NCBI RefSeq assembly: GCF_018882215.1
Contig: NZ_JACVOX010000002.1
Coordinates: forward strand, 620,001 to 684,000
DNA: 64,000 bases
From: Polynucleobacter sp. AP-Kaivos-20-H2
Lineage (GTDB): Bacteria > Pseudomonadota > Gammaproteobacteria > Burkholderiales > Burkholderiaceae
Reading direction: 5' to 3'
Position 1 is the stretch's first letter. Each line of letters starts with the position of its first letter. Position numbers and translations under genes: made by a program. The notes below the pieces were generated by a model. That model saw only the letters and a list, made by a program, of their open reading frames with translations, ran no database searches and had not been told where the DNA came from. This document shows, piece by piece, positions 9,016 to 18,152 of the stretch.

Positions 9016-10416
9016 TTAATGGGACTTAAAAGTAACGCGTGTTGGAACTGGCTTAAATTTACCAAGCGTGCTCCAGAACGGCATTCCCAAGAAGAAGCCC
9101 AGATAGTAAATAGTGCATATCTGAGAAATCTTTTCAAACACTGGTGATGGCGGCTGAATACCCAAGTAACCCAAGATCACAAAGCTCACTACAAATACGC
9201 CATAAATATACTTATGGAAATCTGGGCGATAGCGAATGGACTTCACAGGTGAGTGATCAAGCCAAGGCAAGAAGAACATGATCACAACAGAACCGCCCAT
9301 GATCACAACACCCCAGAACTTAGCATCAAATAAGTAGAAGCCAGCTGCCAACGCGAGTGCGATTGCAGCACATGCGCCCTTCACCTTGAGGTTCTTGCTC
9401 TTCAGTGCAAACATTCCGAGGATGACTGCCAAGAAGATCCATAAAGGCAGCAAGAAGTTCGTTGTAGTTGCACGCAACATTGAGTAGAACGGTGTGAAAT
9501 ACCAAACGGGAGCAATGTGCGGAGGTGTTTGGAATGGGTTCGCAGGAACGAAGTTATTTGCCTCAAGGAAGTAACCACCCATCTCTGGTGCAAAGAACAC
9601 GATACATGCAAACACCATCAGAAATCCACCCAAATACATTACGTCATGCACTGAGTAAAAAGGGTGAAATGGAATGCCATCCACTGGGTGGCCATTTGCA
9701 TCCAAGTTTTCTTTAATTTCAACGCCATCTGGATTATTTGAACCCACCTCATGCAGAGCCAAAATATGGGCCGCAACCAAGCCAACCAATACCAATGGAA
9801 TTGCGATAACGTGGAATGCGAAGAAACGATTGAGGGTTGCATCACCCACAACATAGTCACCACGCAACCATAAAGATAGGTCTGGGCCAATGAATGGAAT
9901 TGCAGAAAACAAGTTCACGATCACTTGAGCGCCCCAATAGGACATTTGACCCCATGGGAGCAAGTAACCGAAGAATGCTTCGCCCATCAAACACAAGAAA
10001 ATTGCGCAACCGAAGATCCAAATGAGTTCACGTGGCTTGCGATAAGAGCCGTAGATCAAACCACGGAACATGTGCATATAAACCACTACAAAGAACATAG
10101 AGGCGCCAGTGGAGTGCATATAGCGAATCATCCAGCCCCATGGAACTTCACGCATGATGTATTCAACTGACTCAAAAGCCTTTGCAGCATCAGGCTTATA
10201 GTTCATGGTCAAGAAAATACCGGTAAGAATCTGATTTACCAATACTACGATGGCTAATGCGCCAAAAATATAGAAGAAATTCAGATTTTTTGGAGCGTAG
10301 TACTCGCTCATATGACGCTTAAATGCTTCTGTTACAGGTAGACGTGAGTCAACCCAAGCCATTAGCTTTTGGGCTGCAGAAGCGTCTGCTGGAACTTCTT
10401 TTTCGTGGAATGCCAT
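9016..10416 (-). CDS. petB: Cytochrome b subunit of the bc1 complex
   Basis: Integral membrane subunit holding haems bL and bH and the quinol-oxidation and quinone-reduction sites. The protein has 466 residues. The haem-ligand histidine pairs are H101/H115 in the MHSTGASMFFVVVYMHMF helix and H202/H217. The Qo-site motif reads PVWY (in HIAPVWYFTPFYSMLRA) instead of mitochondrial PEWY; PxWY variants occur in proteobacteria, so this is a family variation rather than a defect. The length fits a full b-type subunit with a C-terminal extension. It sits 10 bp after petA. Confidence 0.97.
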   Translation of the reverse strand: MAFHEKEVPADASAAQKLMAWVDSRLPVTEAFKRHMSEYYAPKNLNFFYIFGALAIVVLVNQILTGIFLTMNYKPDAAKAFESVEYIMREVPWGWMIRYMHSTGASMFFVVVYMHMFRGLIYGSYRKPRELIWIFGCAIFLCLMGEAFFGYLLPWGQMSYWGAQVIVNLFSAIPFIGPDLSLWLRGDYVVGDATLNRFFAFHVIAIPLVLVGLVAAHILALHEVGSNNPDGVEIKENLDANGHPVDGIPFHPFYSVHDVMYLGGFLMVFACIVFFAPEMGGYFLEANNFVPANPFQTPPHIAPVWYFTPFYSMLRATTTNFLLPLWIFLAVILGMFALKSKNLKVKGACAAIALALAAGFYLFDAKFWGVVIMGGSVVIMFFLPWLDHSPVKSIRYRPDFHKYIYGVFVVSFVILGYLGIQPPSPVFEKISQICTIYYLGFFLGMPFWSTLGKFKPVPTRVTFKSH

Positions 10417-10426
10417 TTATCTCTCC

Positions 10427-11029
10427 TTAGGCCTTCTTATCTTCGCCAACCAGAATCTTGGTGTCGCTCAAATACATGTGTGGCGGCACTTCAAGATTAT
10501 CTGGGGCTGGTTTGTTCTTAAATACACGACCTGCCATATCAAATGTGGAACCATGGCATGGGCAAAGGAAGCCGCCTGGCCAAGTGTTTGGTAGGGATGG
10601 CTGAGGACCGGCCTCAAACTTAGCATTAGGAGAGCATCCCAAGTGGGTGCAAATACCAACCACCACCAGGTACTCAGGCTTGATAGAACGCCACTGATTC
10701 TGGGCATAAGGAGGTGTGAATTGGGATGGGTCACGCAATGAATTCGGATCAGCTAATTCGTTATCAATCTTCGATAACTCAGCGACCTGCTCAGGAGTGC
10801 GACGCACCACCCAAACCGGCTTACCGCGCCACTCCACCATTCTCATTTCATCTGGCTGCATACCAGAGATATCGATTTCAACAGCAGCTCCAGCGGCTTT
10901 TGCGCGCTCAGAAGGCTCAAAACTGTCTACAAAAGGGTAAAGGGCTGCGGCTGCACCTACGCCACCAACCGCCGATGTGGCGATCAACCAGTTACGGCGA
11001 TCCTTGTCCATACAGGGCTTGTCACTCAT
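10427..11029 (-). CDS. petA: Ubiquinol-cytochrome c reductase Rieske iron-sulfur subunit
   Basis: Carries a [2Fe-2S] cluster that takes the first electron from ubiquinol. The protein has 200 residues. The N-terminus has DRRNWLIATSAVGGVGAAAAL, a twin-arginine signal and anchor, which fits dependence on the Tat system encoded at 19619-21175. Cluster ligands are C127/H129 in CTHLGC and C156/H159 in CPCHGS, with C132 and C158 forming the expected disulfide. It is the first gene of petABC; its promoter must lie in the 137-bp divergent spacer with mscL. Confidence 0.97.
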   Translation of the reverse strand: MSDKPCMDKDRRNWLIATSAVGGVGAAAALYPFVDSFEPSERAKAAGAAVEIDISGMQPDEMRMVEWRGKPVWVVRRTPEQVAELSKIDNELADPNSLRDPSQFTPPYAQNQWRSIKPEYLVVVGICTHLGCSPNAKFEAGPQPSLPNTWPGGFLCPCHGSTFDMAGRVFKNKPAPDNLEVPPHMYLSDTKILVGEDKKA

Positions 11030-11119
11030 TTACAAAATTCCTAGAAAGGGTATTTATGGGTGGAAATTGCTTAAAGATAGGATTTTAAAGTAAAAAGTGA
11101 GGTAAGCAAGAAAGTTATG

Positions 11120-11151
11120 GGGTTAATCTCGGGTTAATCTGTATCTATACT
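11120..11151 (+). promoter_or_regulatory. Candidate mscL promoter with tandem 10-bp repeats
   Basis: Two exact copies of GGGTTAATCT (11120-11129 and 11131-11140) are repeated at an 11-bp period and cover the place where a -35 box would lie. The -10-like TATACT is at 11146-11151, and the -35 position itself is weak (TTAATC). Repeats spaced by one helical turn suggest an activator site. This is inference from spacing alone. Confidence 0.45.
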
Positions 11152-11166
11152 AAAAAGGGAGTATTT

Positions 11167-11589
11167 ATGAGCGTTTTAAAGGAGTTTCGCGACTTTGCCG
11201 TAAAGGGCAATGTGATTGATTTGGCAGTCGGTGTCATTATTGGCGGCGCCTTCGGGAAAATCGTGGATTCCCTGGTGAACGACATCGTTATGCCCGTAAT
11301 TTCCACCCTTTTAGGGGGTCATATTGACTTTACTAACCTTTTTATCGTACTGGGCTATATTCCAGAAGGCGTTCCCAGGACCTTTGATGGCCTGAAAAAA
11401 GCCGGTGTACCCATTTTTGCCTATGGCAACTTCATCACCATTTCAATCAATTTTGTCCTTTTGGCATTCGTCATTTTCCAAATGGTCAAAGTGGTTAATA
11501 AAATTCGCCTGCTGGATGCCCCTCCTCCATCTCCAGTTCCTGAGGATGTCGTTTTACTGCGCGAGATTCGTGACAGTCTTAAAAAATAA
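11167..11589 (+). CDS. mscL: Large-conductance mechanosensitive channel
   Basis: Homopentameric inner-membrane emergency valve that opens under hypo-osmotic stress. The protein has 140 residues. The N-terminal amphipathic helix ([23 protein letters not shown]...) runs into TM1 with the [12 protein letters not shown] motif; TM2 is near 90-112 and a C-terminal helix ([15 protein letters not shown]) forms the cytoplasmic bundle. The start is well placed after AAAGGGAG. It lies 21 bp before the DegS-like protease, so they are probably cotranscribed. Confidence 0.97.
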   Translation: MSVLKEFRDFAVKGNVIDLAVGVIIGGAFGKIVDSLVNDIVMPVISTLLGGHIDFTNLFIVLGYIPEGVPRTFDGLKKAGVPIFAYGNFITISINFVLLAFVIFQMVKVVNKIRLLDAPPPSPVPEDVVLLREIRDSLKK

Positions 11590-11610
11590 CTTACCCACGC
11601 GCTATAAAAA

Positions 11611-12789
11611 ATGCTGAATCGGCTCTGGATACTGTTTGCGCAATCTGTCACCATTTTGATGGCTGCATGGTTCACCGTTGCCACACTTAAACCCAGTTGG
11701 ATATCAAACATGCAAATGAGTTCAATGGTCGAGAGTGTCACTCTGCGAGAAGGAACTTACGATAACTCTGAAATTAGTCCAGGCTCGTATCACGAGGCAG
11801 TAAAAAAATCGATGCCCGCTGTCGTCAATATTTTTACGAGCAAGGAAAATAAAAAGCCTAAAACTCGCAAAGAACATGGTAATAAATCAGCAGATCCTTT
11901 ATTTAAATTCTTTTTCGGAGATCAACCCCCTGACGCAGAGCCCAGTTCCAGCCTGGGTTCGGGGGTGATAGTCAGCCCAGAGGGAATTATTCTCACTAAC
12001 TATCATGTTATTAGTGATGCAGATGAAATTGATGTAGCACTTTCTGATGGCAGAAAAGTGAAAGCCAAAATCATTGGCGGCGATCCCGAAACAGATATTG
12101 CTGTATTAAAAATTGACGCCAAACAATTGCCAACAGCGATCACCCTAGGAAAAGTTGAATCTATTCATGTTGGTGATGTCGTACTCGCTATTGGCAATCC
12201 ATTTGGAGTGGGTCAAACTGTTACCTCTGGAATTATTTCTGCTGTGGGTCGCGATCATGTGGGCATCAATACTTTTGAAAACTTTATTCAAACTGATGCT
12301 GCGATTAACCCCGGAAATTCCGGTGGCGCTTTAGTAGATACACGAGGACATTTGATTGGAATTAACACTGCTATTTATTCCAATAATGGAGGTTCCATGG
12401 GAATTGGTTTTGCGATTCCAATCAACCTTGCAAAACAGGTGATGGAATCGATTCTTAACAATGGTAGCGTTACACGGGGTTGGATCGGTGTTGAGCCTCA
12501 AAATCTATCCATGGAGCTTTTGGAATCACTTGGGCTCCCTAAAAATACCGAGGGCGTGCTTTTATCGGGCGTTCTAGAGGGTGGCCCCGCAGCTAGAGGC
12601 GGCGTGAAGCCTGGAGATCTGCTGGTAGCAGTGAATGGCAGCAGCACCAAGGATGTAAGGCAATTATTGAATCAAATTGCGCAGATTGGGCCTGGCAATG
12701 AAGCGACACTAAAAATCTTACGCAAAGATAAAGAATTGGAGTTAAATGTTCAAACGGGGAAAAGGCCAACGCCAAAGACCAACAATTAG
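11611..12789 (+). CDS. DegS-like trypsin-type serine endoprotease (HtrA family)
   Basis: Periplasmic quality-control or stress-sensing protease. The protein has 392 residues. A hydrophobic N-terminal segment (about 5-25) without an obvious cleavage site suggests a membrane anchor. The protease domain has catalytic H132 (TNYHV), D162 (TDIAVL) and S237 (GNSGG), and a single PDZ domain follows from about residue 275 to the end. One PDZ plus an N-terminal anchor is the DegS/AlgW arrangement rather than DegP, which has two PDZ domains. A role in cleaving an anti-sigma factor is inference; no rseA-like gene is in the window. Confidence 0.92.
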   Translation: MLNRLWILFAQSVTILMAAWFTVATLKPSWISNMQMSSMVESVTLREGTYDNSEISPGSYHEAVKKSMPAVVNIFTSKENKKPKTRKEHGNKSADPLFKFFFGDQPPDAEPSSSLGSGVIVSPEGIILTNYHVISDADEIDVALSDGRKVKAKIIGGDPETDIAVLKIDAKQLPTAITLGKVESIHVGDVVLAIGNPFGVGQTVTSGIISAVGRDHVGINTFENFIQTDAAINPGNSGGALVDTRGHLIGINTAIYSNNGGSMGIGFAIPINLAKQVMESILNNGSVTRGWIGVEPQNLSMELLESLGLPKNTEGVLLSGVLEGGPAARGGVKPGDLLVAVNGSSTKDVRQLLNQIAQIGPGNEATLKILRKDKELELNVQTGKRPTPKTNN

Positions 12790-12803
12790 CCCAAGAGCTA
12801 ATT
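12784..12803. terminator. Weak hairpin between convergent genes
   Basis: AATTAGC/GCTAATT, a 7-bp stem with a 6-nt loop, overlaps the protease stop codon. It is AT-rich with no good U run, so it is only a possible terminator for the convergent protease and gltL transcripts. Confidence 0.3.
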
Positions 12804-12811
12804 CATTAAAA

Positions 12812-13546
12812 CTATCCAGCCAGTATTTTGGATAAGAAGTCTTTAGCCCTAGGCGAACGTGCATCAGGATTTCCAAAGAATTCATCTTTGGTGCAATCCT
12901 CAATAATGCGGCCTTGATCCATAAAGATCACTCGATGACTGACCTTGCGAGCAAAACCCATTTCGTGAGTCACACAGCACATAGTCATACCTTCATTGGC
13001 AAGTTTGACCATCACGTCCAAAACTTCACCAACCATTTCAGGGTCAAGCGCAGAAGTAGGCTCATCGAACAACATCACAATCGGATCCATACTCAATGCA
13101 CGAGCAATAGCAACGCGTTGTTGTTGACCGCCCGATAGTTGCCCCGGAAATTTATCTTTTTGAGCACTCAAACCAACACGCTCTAAATATTTCAGGCCAT
13201 GCTTTTTCGCTTCATCAGCTGAACGTCCCAATACCTTGCTTTGAGCAAGCGTAAGATTCTCAGTAATGCTTAAGTGTGGGAAAAGTTCAAAGTGCTGAAA
13301 CACCATCCCAACGCGGGCGCGCAGTTTAGGCAAATTAGTTTTAGGGTCATGGAGATTAATGCCATCAACAGAAATTTGACCAGATTGAAATGGCTCTAAT
13401 GCATTAATGGTTTTAATTAAAGTTGATTTACCCGAACCTGAAGGACCGCAAATAACTACTACCTCCCCTTTTTTGATTGACGTTGTGCAATCAGTCAAAA
13501 CCTGAAAGGAGCCATACCATTTAGAAACGTTTTGAAGTTCAATCAT
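12812..13546 (-). CDS. gltL: Glutamate/aspartate ABC transporter ATP-binding protein
   Basis: ATPase that powers the GltJK permease. The protein has 244 residues. The Walker A motif GPSGSGKST is at 34-42, the ABC signature LSGGQ at 137-141, Walker B ends at D161-E162, and an H-loop lies in CVTHEMGF. The sequence around these motifs ([19 protein letters not shown]) is characteristic of polar amino-acid importers. It is the last gene of gltI-gltJ-gltK-gltL, 36 bp after gltK. Confidence 0.94.
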   Translation of the reverse strand: MIELQNVSKWYGSFQVLTDCTTSIKKGEVVVICGPSGSGKSTLIKTINALEPFQSGQISVDGINLHDPKTNLPKLRARVGMVFQHFELFPHLSITENLTLAQSKVLGRSADEAKKHGLKYLERVGLSAQKDKFPGQLSGGQQQRVAIARALSMDPIVMLFDEPTSALDPEMVGEVLDVMVKLANEGMTMCCVTHEMGFARKVSHRVIFMDQGRIIEDCTKDEFFGNPDARSPRAKDFLSKILAG

Positions 13547-13582
13547 GATGGTCTATGTAGAGTGTAGCGATCAAAAAAATAA

Positions 13583-14251
13583 TTAGCGAATAATGGCAAC
13601 TTTTGCCTGAATGGCGCGCACTGCTTTTGACAGTGAAAAACAGATAACGAAATACGTAGCGGCAGCCAAAATATAAGTCTCAATTGGGCGACCATAATTT
13701 TTTCCAGCAATCTCAAAACCTTTTAAGAGGTCATAAGCGCCAATGGCATAAACTAAAGAGGTATCTTGGAACAAGATAATGGTCTGCGTCATAAAAACTG
13801 GAATCATATTTCGAAAGGCTTGGGGCAAAACAACTAGTCGCATGTTTTGCCCGTAAGTCATGCCCAATGCTTCTCCTGCATAAATCTGACCTTTTGGAAC
13901 CGACTGAATACCAGCTCTCACAATCTCTGAGAAGAAGGCGGCCTCAAAAGCAATAAAGGTAATAGTGGCAGATAAGTCTGCTCCTATAGGCCTGCCAATT
14001 AACATTGGTATGAGCAAGAAGAACCAAAGAATGACCATGACCAATGGAATAGAGCGCATGGTATTAACGTAAAACGTTGCTGGATAAACCAAGGAAGGTT
14101 TGCCAGAGAGCCTCATTAAGGCTAAGAAGGTGCCAACCACAATACCGCCAACTGTAGCAATGACAGTGAGCTGCACGCTAAATAGCAGGCCCTTCAAAAT
14201 ATAATTTGTAAAGAGTTCCCAGTTATAAAAACTTAAGTCTAAGCTCAACAT
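13583..14251 (-). CDS. gltK: Glutamate/aspartate ABC transporter permease GltK
   Basis: Inner-membrane permease of the HisM type. The protein has 222 residues with about five hydrophobic helices. The coupling-helix EAA loop is near residues 115-140 (GIQSVPKGQIYAGEALGMTYGQNMRLVVLPQAFRN read as separate short motifs SVPKGQ, EALGMT and LPQAFR). It starts 9 bp after gltJ and probably heterodimerises with it. Confidence 0.92.
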   Translation of the reverse strand: MLSLDLSFYNWELFTNYILKGLLFSVQLTVIATVGGIVVGTFLALMRLSGKPSLVYPATFYVNTMRSIPLVMVILWFFLLIPMLIGRPIGADLSATITFIAFEAAFFSEIVRAGIQSVPKGQIYAGEALGMTYGQNMRLVVLPQAFRNMIPVFMTQTIILFQDTSLVYAIGAYDLLKGFEIAGKNYGRPIETYILAAATYFVICFSLSKAVRAIQAKVAIIR

Positions 14252-14260
14252 ATCATTCCC

Positions 14261-15052
14261 TTAATGAGCCAGACTTGCATCATTCGACGCAGCAATAAAA
14301 CCAGGAATACGACTTCTTTTTTCGATCAAGGCCATCACACGATTAACGGCAAATGCAGATAAAGCATAGAGCGCAGTAACGGCCAAATAAATCTCTACGC
14401 CGTGAGAGGTTTCCTCTTGCGCCTGCATCGCAAATAAAGTGAGCTCAGGTACAGATACAGCGAAGGCAACTGAAGAGTTTTTGATCACATTCATACTCTC
14501 AGATGTCAGAGGCGGAATGACAATACGTAATGCCATAGGCAATATGACATAGCGATAAGTTTGCGGAGTAGTTAAACCCAACGCAGTTGCCGCAGCTCGT
14601 TGCCCGCTAGGTAAAGACTGAATGCCAGCGCGCACCTGCTCTGCTATACGAGCAGACGTAAAGAAGCCCAAGGCAATGCTGACCAACCAATACGATGGCA
14701 GTGCTTTTAAAGGCAGAACAAAAGCAGGGATAACGTGATACCAGAGGAATACCTGCACTAAGACGGGAATATTTCTAAATAACTCTACCCAAGCAGTTGA
14801 AAGTTGCACTAATACCCTACTCAACCTCCCATTATTTGGCAGGGTTCTCAAAGTGCCCATCACGGCACCCAAAATCAAGGCAATTGCAAGACCTAGAGCC
14901 GCTACCGCCAGAGTCCAGCCCCAAGCCTTCATCAGCCAGTCAAGATAACTAGGGTCTGCGTTTTGTCCAAGCCCGAGAATAGAGGAGAAGCAGTGTTCAA
15001 CCACCTCTCCATCTAGAGTGCTTTTACAAAAAACGCCTAAATCTAATGCCAT
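14261..15052 (-). CDS. gltJ: Glutamate/aspartate ABC transporter permease GltJ
   Basis: Partner permease to GltK. The protein has 263 residues, longer than GltK because of an N-terminal periplasmic stretch before the first helix, as in E. coli GltJ. The EAA-type loop (SLPSGQRAAATALGL, then LPMALR) and several membrane segments are clear. It lies 21 bp after the solute-binding protein gene in one operon. Confidence 0.92.
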   Translation of the reverse strand: MALDLGVFCKSTLDGEVVEHCFSSILGLGQNADPSYLDWLMKAWGWTLAVAALGLAIALILGAVMGTLRTLPNNGRLSRVLVQLSTAWVELFRNIPVLVQVFLWYHVIPAFVLPLKALPSYWLVSIALGFFTSARIAEQVRAGIQSLPSGQRAAATALGLTTPQTYRYVILPMALRIVIPPLTSESMNVIKNSSVAFAVSVPELTLFAMQAQEETSHGVEIYLAVTALYALSAFAVNRVMALIEKRSRIPGFIAASNDASLAH

Positions 15053-15073
15053 ATAGGAAACTTATATATTGAA

Positions 15074-15991
15074 TTACTTCTTGTTGTAGTCTTCCGCAGG
15101 CTTGTCGTTCAAATTAGCCCAAGCATTTTTAGTTGCTGGAGACAATTCAAGACCAACTACGATATTTTTTGGTGGAATTGGTGATAAGAACCACTTGCTC
15201 CACAACCCAGGCATTTTTCCATTTGCAACGATCTTCGCAATAGCAGCATTCACAGCAGCTTTAAACTCGGGATCATTCTTTGGAACCATAATGGCAATTG
15301 GCTCAGTAGAAAGAACTTCGCCCACAATTTTGAAATCTTTTGGATTCTTGGAGTTAGCAATATTTCCAGCCAAAATAGAACCGTCCATCACAAAGGCATC
15401 GGCGCGACCAGACTCAAGCAATAGAAAGCTGTCAGCATGATCTTTACCGAATACCTCGTCAAAATTTACACCATTGGCTTTTTCGTGCTTACGCAAGAGT
15501 TGTACAGAAGTAGTTCCTGTTGTTGTAGCCACTTTTTTACCATTTAAATCAGCAATAGATTTAATTCCAGAGTTTGCTTTTACGGCAATGCGAACCTCTT
15601 CAACATACAAAGTATTTGCAAAGCCAACATCTTTGGCGCGGGCCGTATTGTTTGTTGTTGTGCCGCACTCGATATCAACTGTGCCGTTTTGCACCAAAGG
15701 AACGCGATTTTGTGAAGTCACTGGCTGATAGTTAATACGTAGAGTACTCAGACCCAACTTATCCTTAATATCACCCAAAATCATGCGGCATATCTCAACA
15801 TGGTAACCGTCAAAACGGCTATCGCCAGTGGTGTAGGACATTGGTATTGAAGACTCGCGTACACCCATGGTCACTGACCCACTAGATTTAATTTTATCGA
15901 GAGTAGCGCTTGCAGCGAAAACAGAATTGGCACCAGCTAATAAAGCTATAAGTGCAAAAGTAACTGAAGAAATTGAAGCTAGCTTATTCAT
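15074..15991 (-). CDS. gltI: Glutamate/aspartate ABC transporter periplasmic binding protein
   Basis: Periplasmic receptor that delivers glutamate and aspartate to GltJKL. The protein has 305 residues. A signal peptide is cut near residue 26 (SVFA|ASATLDKI). The family-3 solute-binding fold shows VTMGVRESSIPMSY, a GTVDIECGTTTNN ligand-binding stretch and the LLESGRADAFVMDG region. It is the first gene of the operon, with its leader in the 15992-16273 spacer. The glutamate/aspartate assignment rests on similarity to GltI; related receptors for other amino acids cannot be excluded. Confidence 0.92.
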   Translation of the reverse strand: MNKLASISSVTFALIALLAGANSVFAASATLDKIKSSGSVTMGVRESSIPMSYTTGDSRFDGYHVEICRMILGDIKDKLGLSTLRINYQPVTSQNRVPLVQNGTVDIECGTTTNNTARAKDVGFANTLYVEEVRIAVKANSGIKSIADLNGKKVATTTGTTSVQLLRKHEKANGVNFDEVFGKDHADSFLLLESGRADAFVMDGSILAGNIANSKNPKDFKIVGEVLSTEPIAIMVPKNDPEFKAAVNAAIAKIVANGKMPGLWSKWFLSPIPPKNIVVGLELSPATKNAWANLNDKPAEDYNKK

Positions 15992-16350
15992 TTTTATGTA
16001 TATCCTTTTGAATGCTAAAGAATTATTGATAGCAGTTTAGAAACAGTATTCTTTTTAGCAGGTATTTGGGTTTAAATCCAGCGCAATTACAAAATGAACG
16101 CTCTTGAGTTTTAATTTAACTCTAAAAGAAAGGGTTTTGATATCCAATACCGCAATAGATAGTAAATAAGGTATACCCAATCGACACGCCCTACCCTCAT
16201 AAGAGTCAGAGGACACCATTTTCTTGCTTGAAATTTGAGATAGTACGAATAAATAATTCAAGTGGCTCTAATGAAAAAACCCACCATATTGCATAGTGGG
16301 TTTTTAAGTTGTTTGCGAGATCAAAAACTTGTTTGCGTGAGACACCCAAA
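15992..16350. other. Intergenic region upstream of gltI
   Basis: These 359 bases have no convincing gene. They hold the gltI leader and presumably its promoter on the minus strand, plus the terminator hairpin at 16275-16305. A 68-codon open frame on the minus strand (16055-16261) has no recognisable protein features or ribosome-binding site and is treated as noise. Confidence 0.6.
16275..16305. terminator. Terminator after the small lipoprotein gene
   Basis: A stem AAAAACCCAC/GTGGGTTTTT with an 11-nt loop. On the minus strand a T run follows the stem, 45 bp after the stop of the 48-residue lipoprotein gene. Its symmetry lets it act in both directions. Confidence 0.8.
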
Positions 16351-16497
16351 TTAGCGGCCGCCTACACAATCTGGGTTTTTGTCCTGCCATGGAGTTTGTG
16401 GACTGCAATTAACGCCGTCTGGTGAGGTACTGCTTGCCGCACAACCCATCAAAGCGAGTGCTATAGCTGCAACTATTAATAAGAAGGCTTGTTTCAT
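16351..16497 (-). CDS. Small putative lipoprotein, 48 residues, unrecognised
   Basis: I do not recognise this protein. The start is ATG 16497 and the stop TAA at 16351. A good ribosome-binding site (AAGGAGT) lies 7 nt upstream, and separate hairpin terminators lie on both sides. The first 18 residues are a hydrophobic export signal (MKQAFLLIVAAIALALMG) with lipobox LMGC at 16-19, so Cys19 would be lipidated. The mature part is only about 30 residues, Pro/Asp/Asn-rich, with two further cysteines (C31, C44) and the ending DCVGGR. The gene stands alone between gltI and the porin gene. It may be an envelope lipoprotein with an intramolecular disulfide; function unknown. Confidence 0.75.
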   Translation of the reverse strand: MKQAFLLIVAAIALALMGCAASSTSPDGVNCSPQTPWQDKNPDCVGGR

Positions 16498-16593
16498 CTA
16501 TTTACTCCTTTTTTGCATTTCGACATCGCTAAGGCATCAATGTAAATAGGTTCTATAAGAAAGTTTTCACTTTTTCAAGGGTCGGAATAGAAA

Positions 16594-16621
16594 AAACCCA
16601 CCGTGTTTTCACGGTGGGTTT
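16594..16621 (-). terminator. Terminator after the porin gene
   Basis: A perfect 12-bp stem, AAACCCACCGTG / CACGGTGGGTTT, has a TTTT loop and is followed on the minus strand by a T run. It lies 48 bp after the porin stop. Confidence 0.92.
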
Positions 16622-16669
16622 CAGTACGACTGTTATCTAAATTCAATACTAGCTTACGCTAGCGTTAAA

Positions 16670-17944
16670 TTAGAAAGTGTGGCGTAAGCCTACAGCGTAT
16701 TGGTTAGCAGATGCGCCTGAACCAGCGATAACTGTTGATTGGCTTGTGTTTGTTGAGCCATAAATCGCATAGAGGTTAGTACGCTTGCTGAGGTAGTAGT
16801 TAGAACCAACTTGCCAACCAACAAAGCTTGCGCTCGCTGGTGTACCAGTTGCAGCAACTGGACCAGTCCATTTACCGTTACCCAATTGACCGTAAGCTTC
16901 GATTGTTGGAGTAATGTAAGAACGAACACCGATAGCTTGTGCAGTACGGTTCAACTGAGCACCAGCAGCTGTAGCAACTGTTGAAGTGTAGTCATTTTGA
17001 ATCTTACGACCAATCCACTGTGCGTATGCCTTCAAGATGCCGAAGTCATAAGTACCAGCAACGTATGTTTGCTTGTCAGAGATTTGAACAGCAGGAATCA
17101 AAGCACCAGCAGCAGTCAATTGACCGCCTGTAGGACCAGCACCGTTGATGCTAAGGTTAGCAGCAGAAGCGTTGATACCATTGTTTACTTGAGTCTTGAA
17201 TGACTGATATGCAACAGTTGCGTACAAGTTGTGCCATGTGTAGTTAGCATTCAAACCATAACCGTTCCAGTTCTGGTTACCAGTATTTGCAGCGCCAGTA
17301 TCTGTAAGGTTTGTATTTGCTAAAGCATAGAAAGCATTGCCTTGGAAACCAGCAAAAGTATCTGTACCAGCAGTCAACGCATTGTCAGCACGGTTAGTGA
17401 ATGACTCACCATATTGCATAGAACCAGCAGCTGGCTTGATAGTTGTAGAACCTTGATAGATTACGTTACCTTGAACGTTAGCTAATTGTGTTGGATCTGT
17501 CTTAGCAGCTTCTTGGAAAATTACAGTGTATTGACGACCAAAAGCAAATTGGCCAATACCATTCTTTTTCAAACCAGCAAATGATTGACGGTTGTCAACT
17601 GCAGAGCCTGGATTGTTAGAAGTTTGTTGCCATTTATCAAACGGAACTGAACCACCGCTGATGTTTGCTGATTCTGGGTTCAAGCCCAACTCAACGGTAA
17701 AGAATGCTGAAGAACCACCACCTAAATCTTCAGTACCTTTGAAACCTAAACGGCTTGACGACTCTTGGCTTTGACCAAATTGGCTTACGTTAGTAACTGT
17801 TTTTACACCAGTTGCAGATGTATCAGTTGCCTTACCACCAGCATAACCAACGTCCAAAATACCATATACAGTCACGCTTGACTGTGCTTGAGCTGCGCCA
17901 GCAAACGCTGTCATAGCTGCAAGTGCTAATAGCGATTTTTTCAT
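16670..17944 (-). CDS. Gram-negative trimeric porin
   Basis: Outer-membrane beta-barrel channel for small solutes, OmpC-like family of Burkholderiales. The protein has 424 residues from ATG 17944, which follows GGAG at good spacing. An in-frame ATG five codons upstream overlaps that site and is rejected. The signal peptide is MKKSLLALAAMTAFAGAAQA|QSSVTVYG. Features are SSVTVYGILDVGY as first strand, SSRLGFKGTEDLGGG, FAGLKKNGIGQFAFGRQYT and the terminal aromatic strand NQYAVGLRHTF ending in Phe, required for barrel assembly. It is monocistronic; its strong leader is in 17945-18152. Confidence 0.95.
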   Translation of the reverse strand: MKKSLLALAAMTAFAGAAQAQSSVTVYGILDVGYAGGKATDTSATGVKTVTNVSQFGQSQESSSRLGFKGTEDLGGGSSAFFTVELGLNPESANISGGSVPFDKWQQTSNNPGSAVDNRQSFAGLKKNGIGQFAFGRQYTVIFQEAAKTDPTQLANVQGNVIYQGSTTIKPAAGSMQYGESFTNRADNALTAGTDTFAGFQGNAFYALANTNLTDTGAANTGNQNWNGYGLNANYTWHNLYATVAYQSFKTQVNNGINASAANLSINGAGPTGGQLTAAGALIPAVQISDKQTYVAGTYDFGILKAYAQWIGRKIQNDYTSTVATAAGAQLNRTAQAIGVRSYITPTIEAYGQLGNGKWTGPVAATGTPASASFVGWQVGSNYYLSKRTNLYAIYGSTNTSQSTVIAGSGASANQYAVGLRHTF

Positions 17945-18152
17945 TCTGTAAATCTCCATAAATTGAAAGTAATGCCCAAATAAAACTGGGACCTGTGAAT
18001 TTTGCTGGTTTTGCCTGGGTAGACTGGGGGTCAGCGCATTTATGAGCTCTTTTTGCTTGTCAAAAGGCAGTTTTTTGGCTTTCTTCGTTGTATCTCGGCA
18101 ACAAAGGACATCTTTTATGTCTTTTAAGACCTCCTAATGCCAAAATTGTTAC

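Noticed and set aside
9016..10416. PVWY in place of PEWY in cytochrome b as a possible loss of function
   Set aside because: PxWY variants are known in functional proteobacterial bc1 complexes; the haem-ligand histidines are intact.
10716..11088. Plus-strand open frames across petA and its leader
   Set aside because: They mirror the codon structure of petA and have no domain or ribosome-binding site.
16055..16261. A 68-codon open frame on the minus strand upstream of gltI
   Set aside because: No ribosome-binding site, no recognisable domain, mixed composition; it lies in the expected gltI leader region.
17945..17959. Porin start five codons upstream
   Set aside because: It would overlap the GGAG ribosome-binding site and spoil the signal peptide's basic N-terminus.
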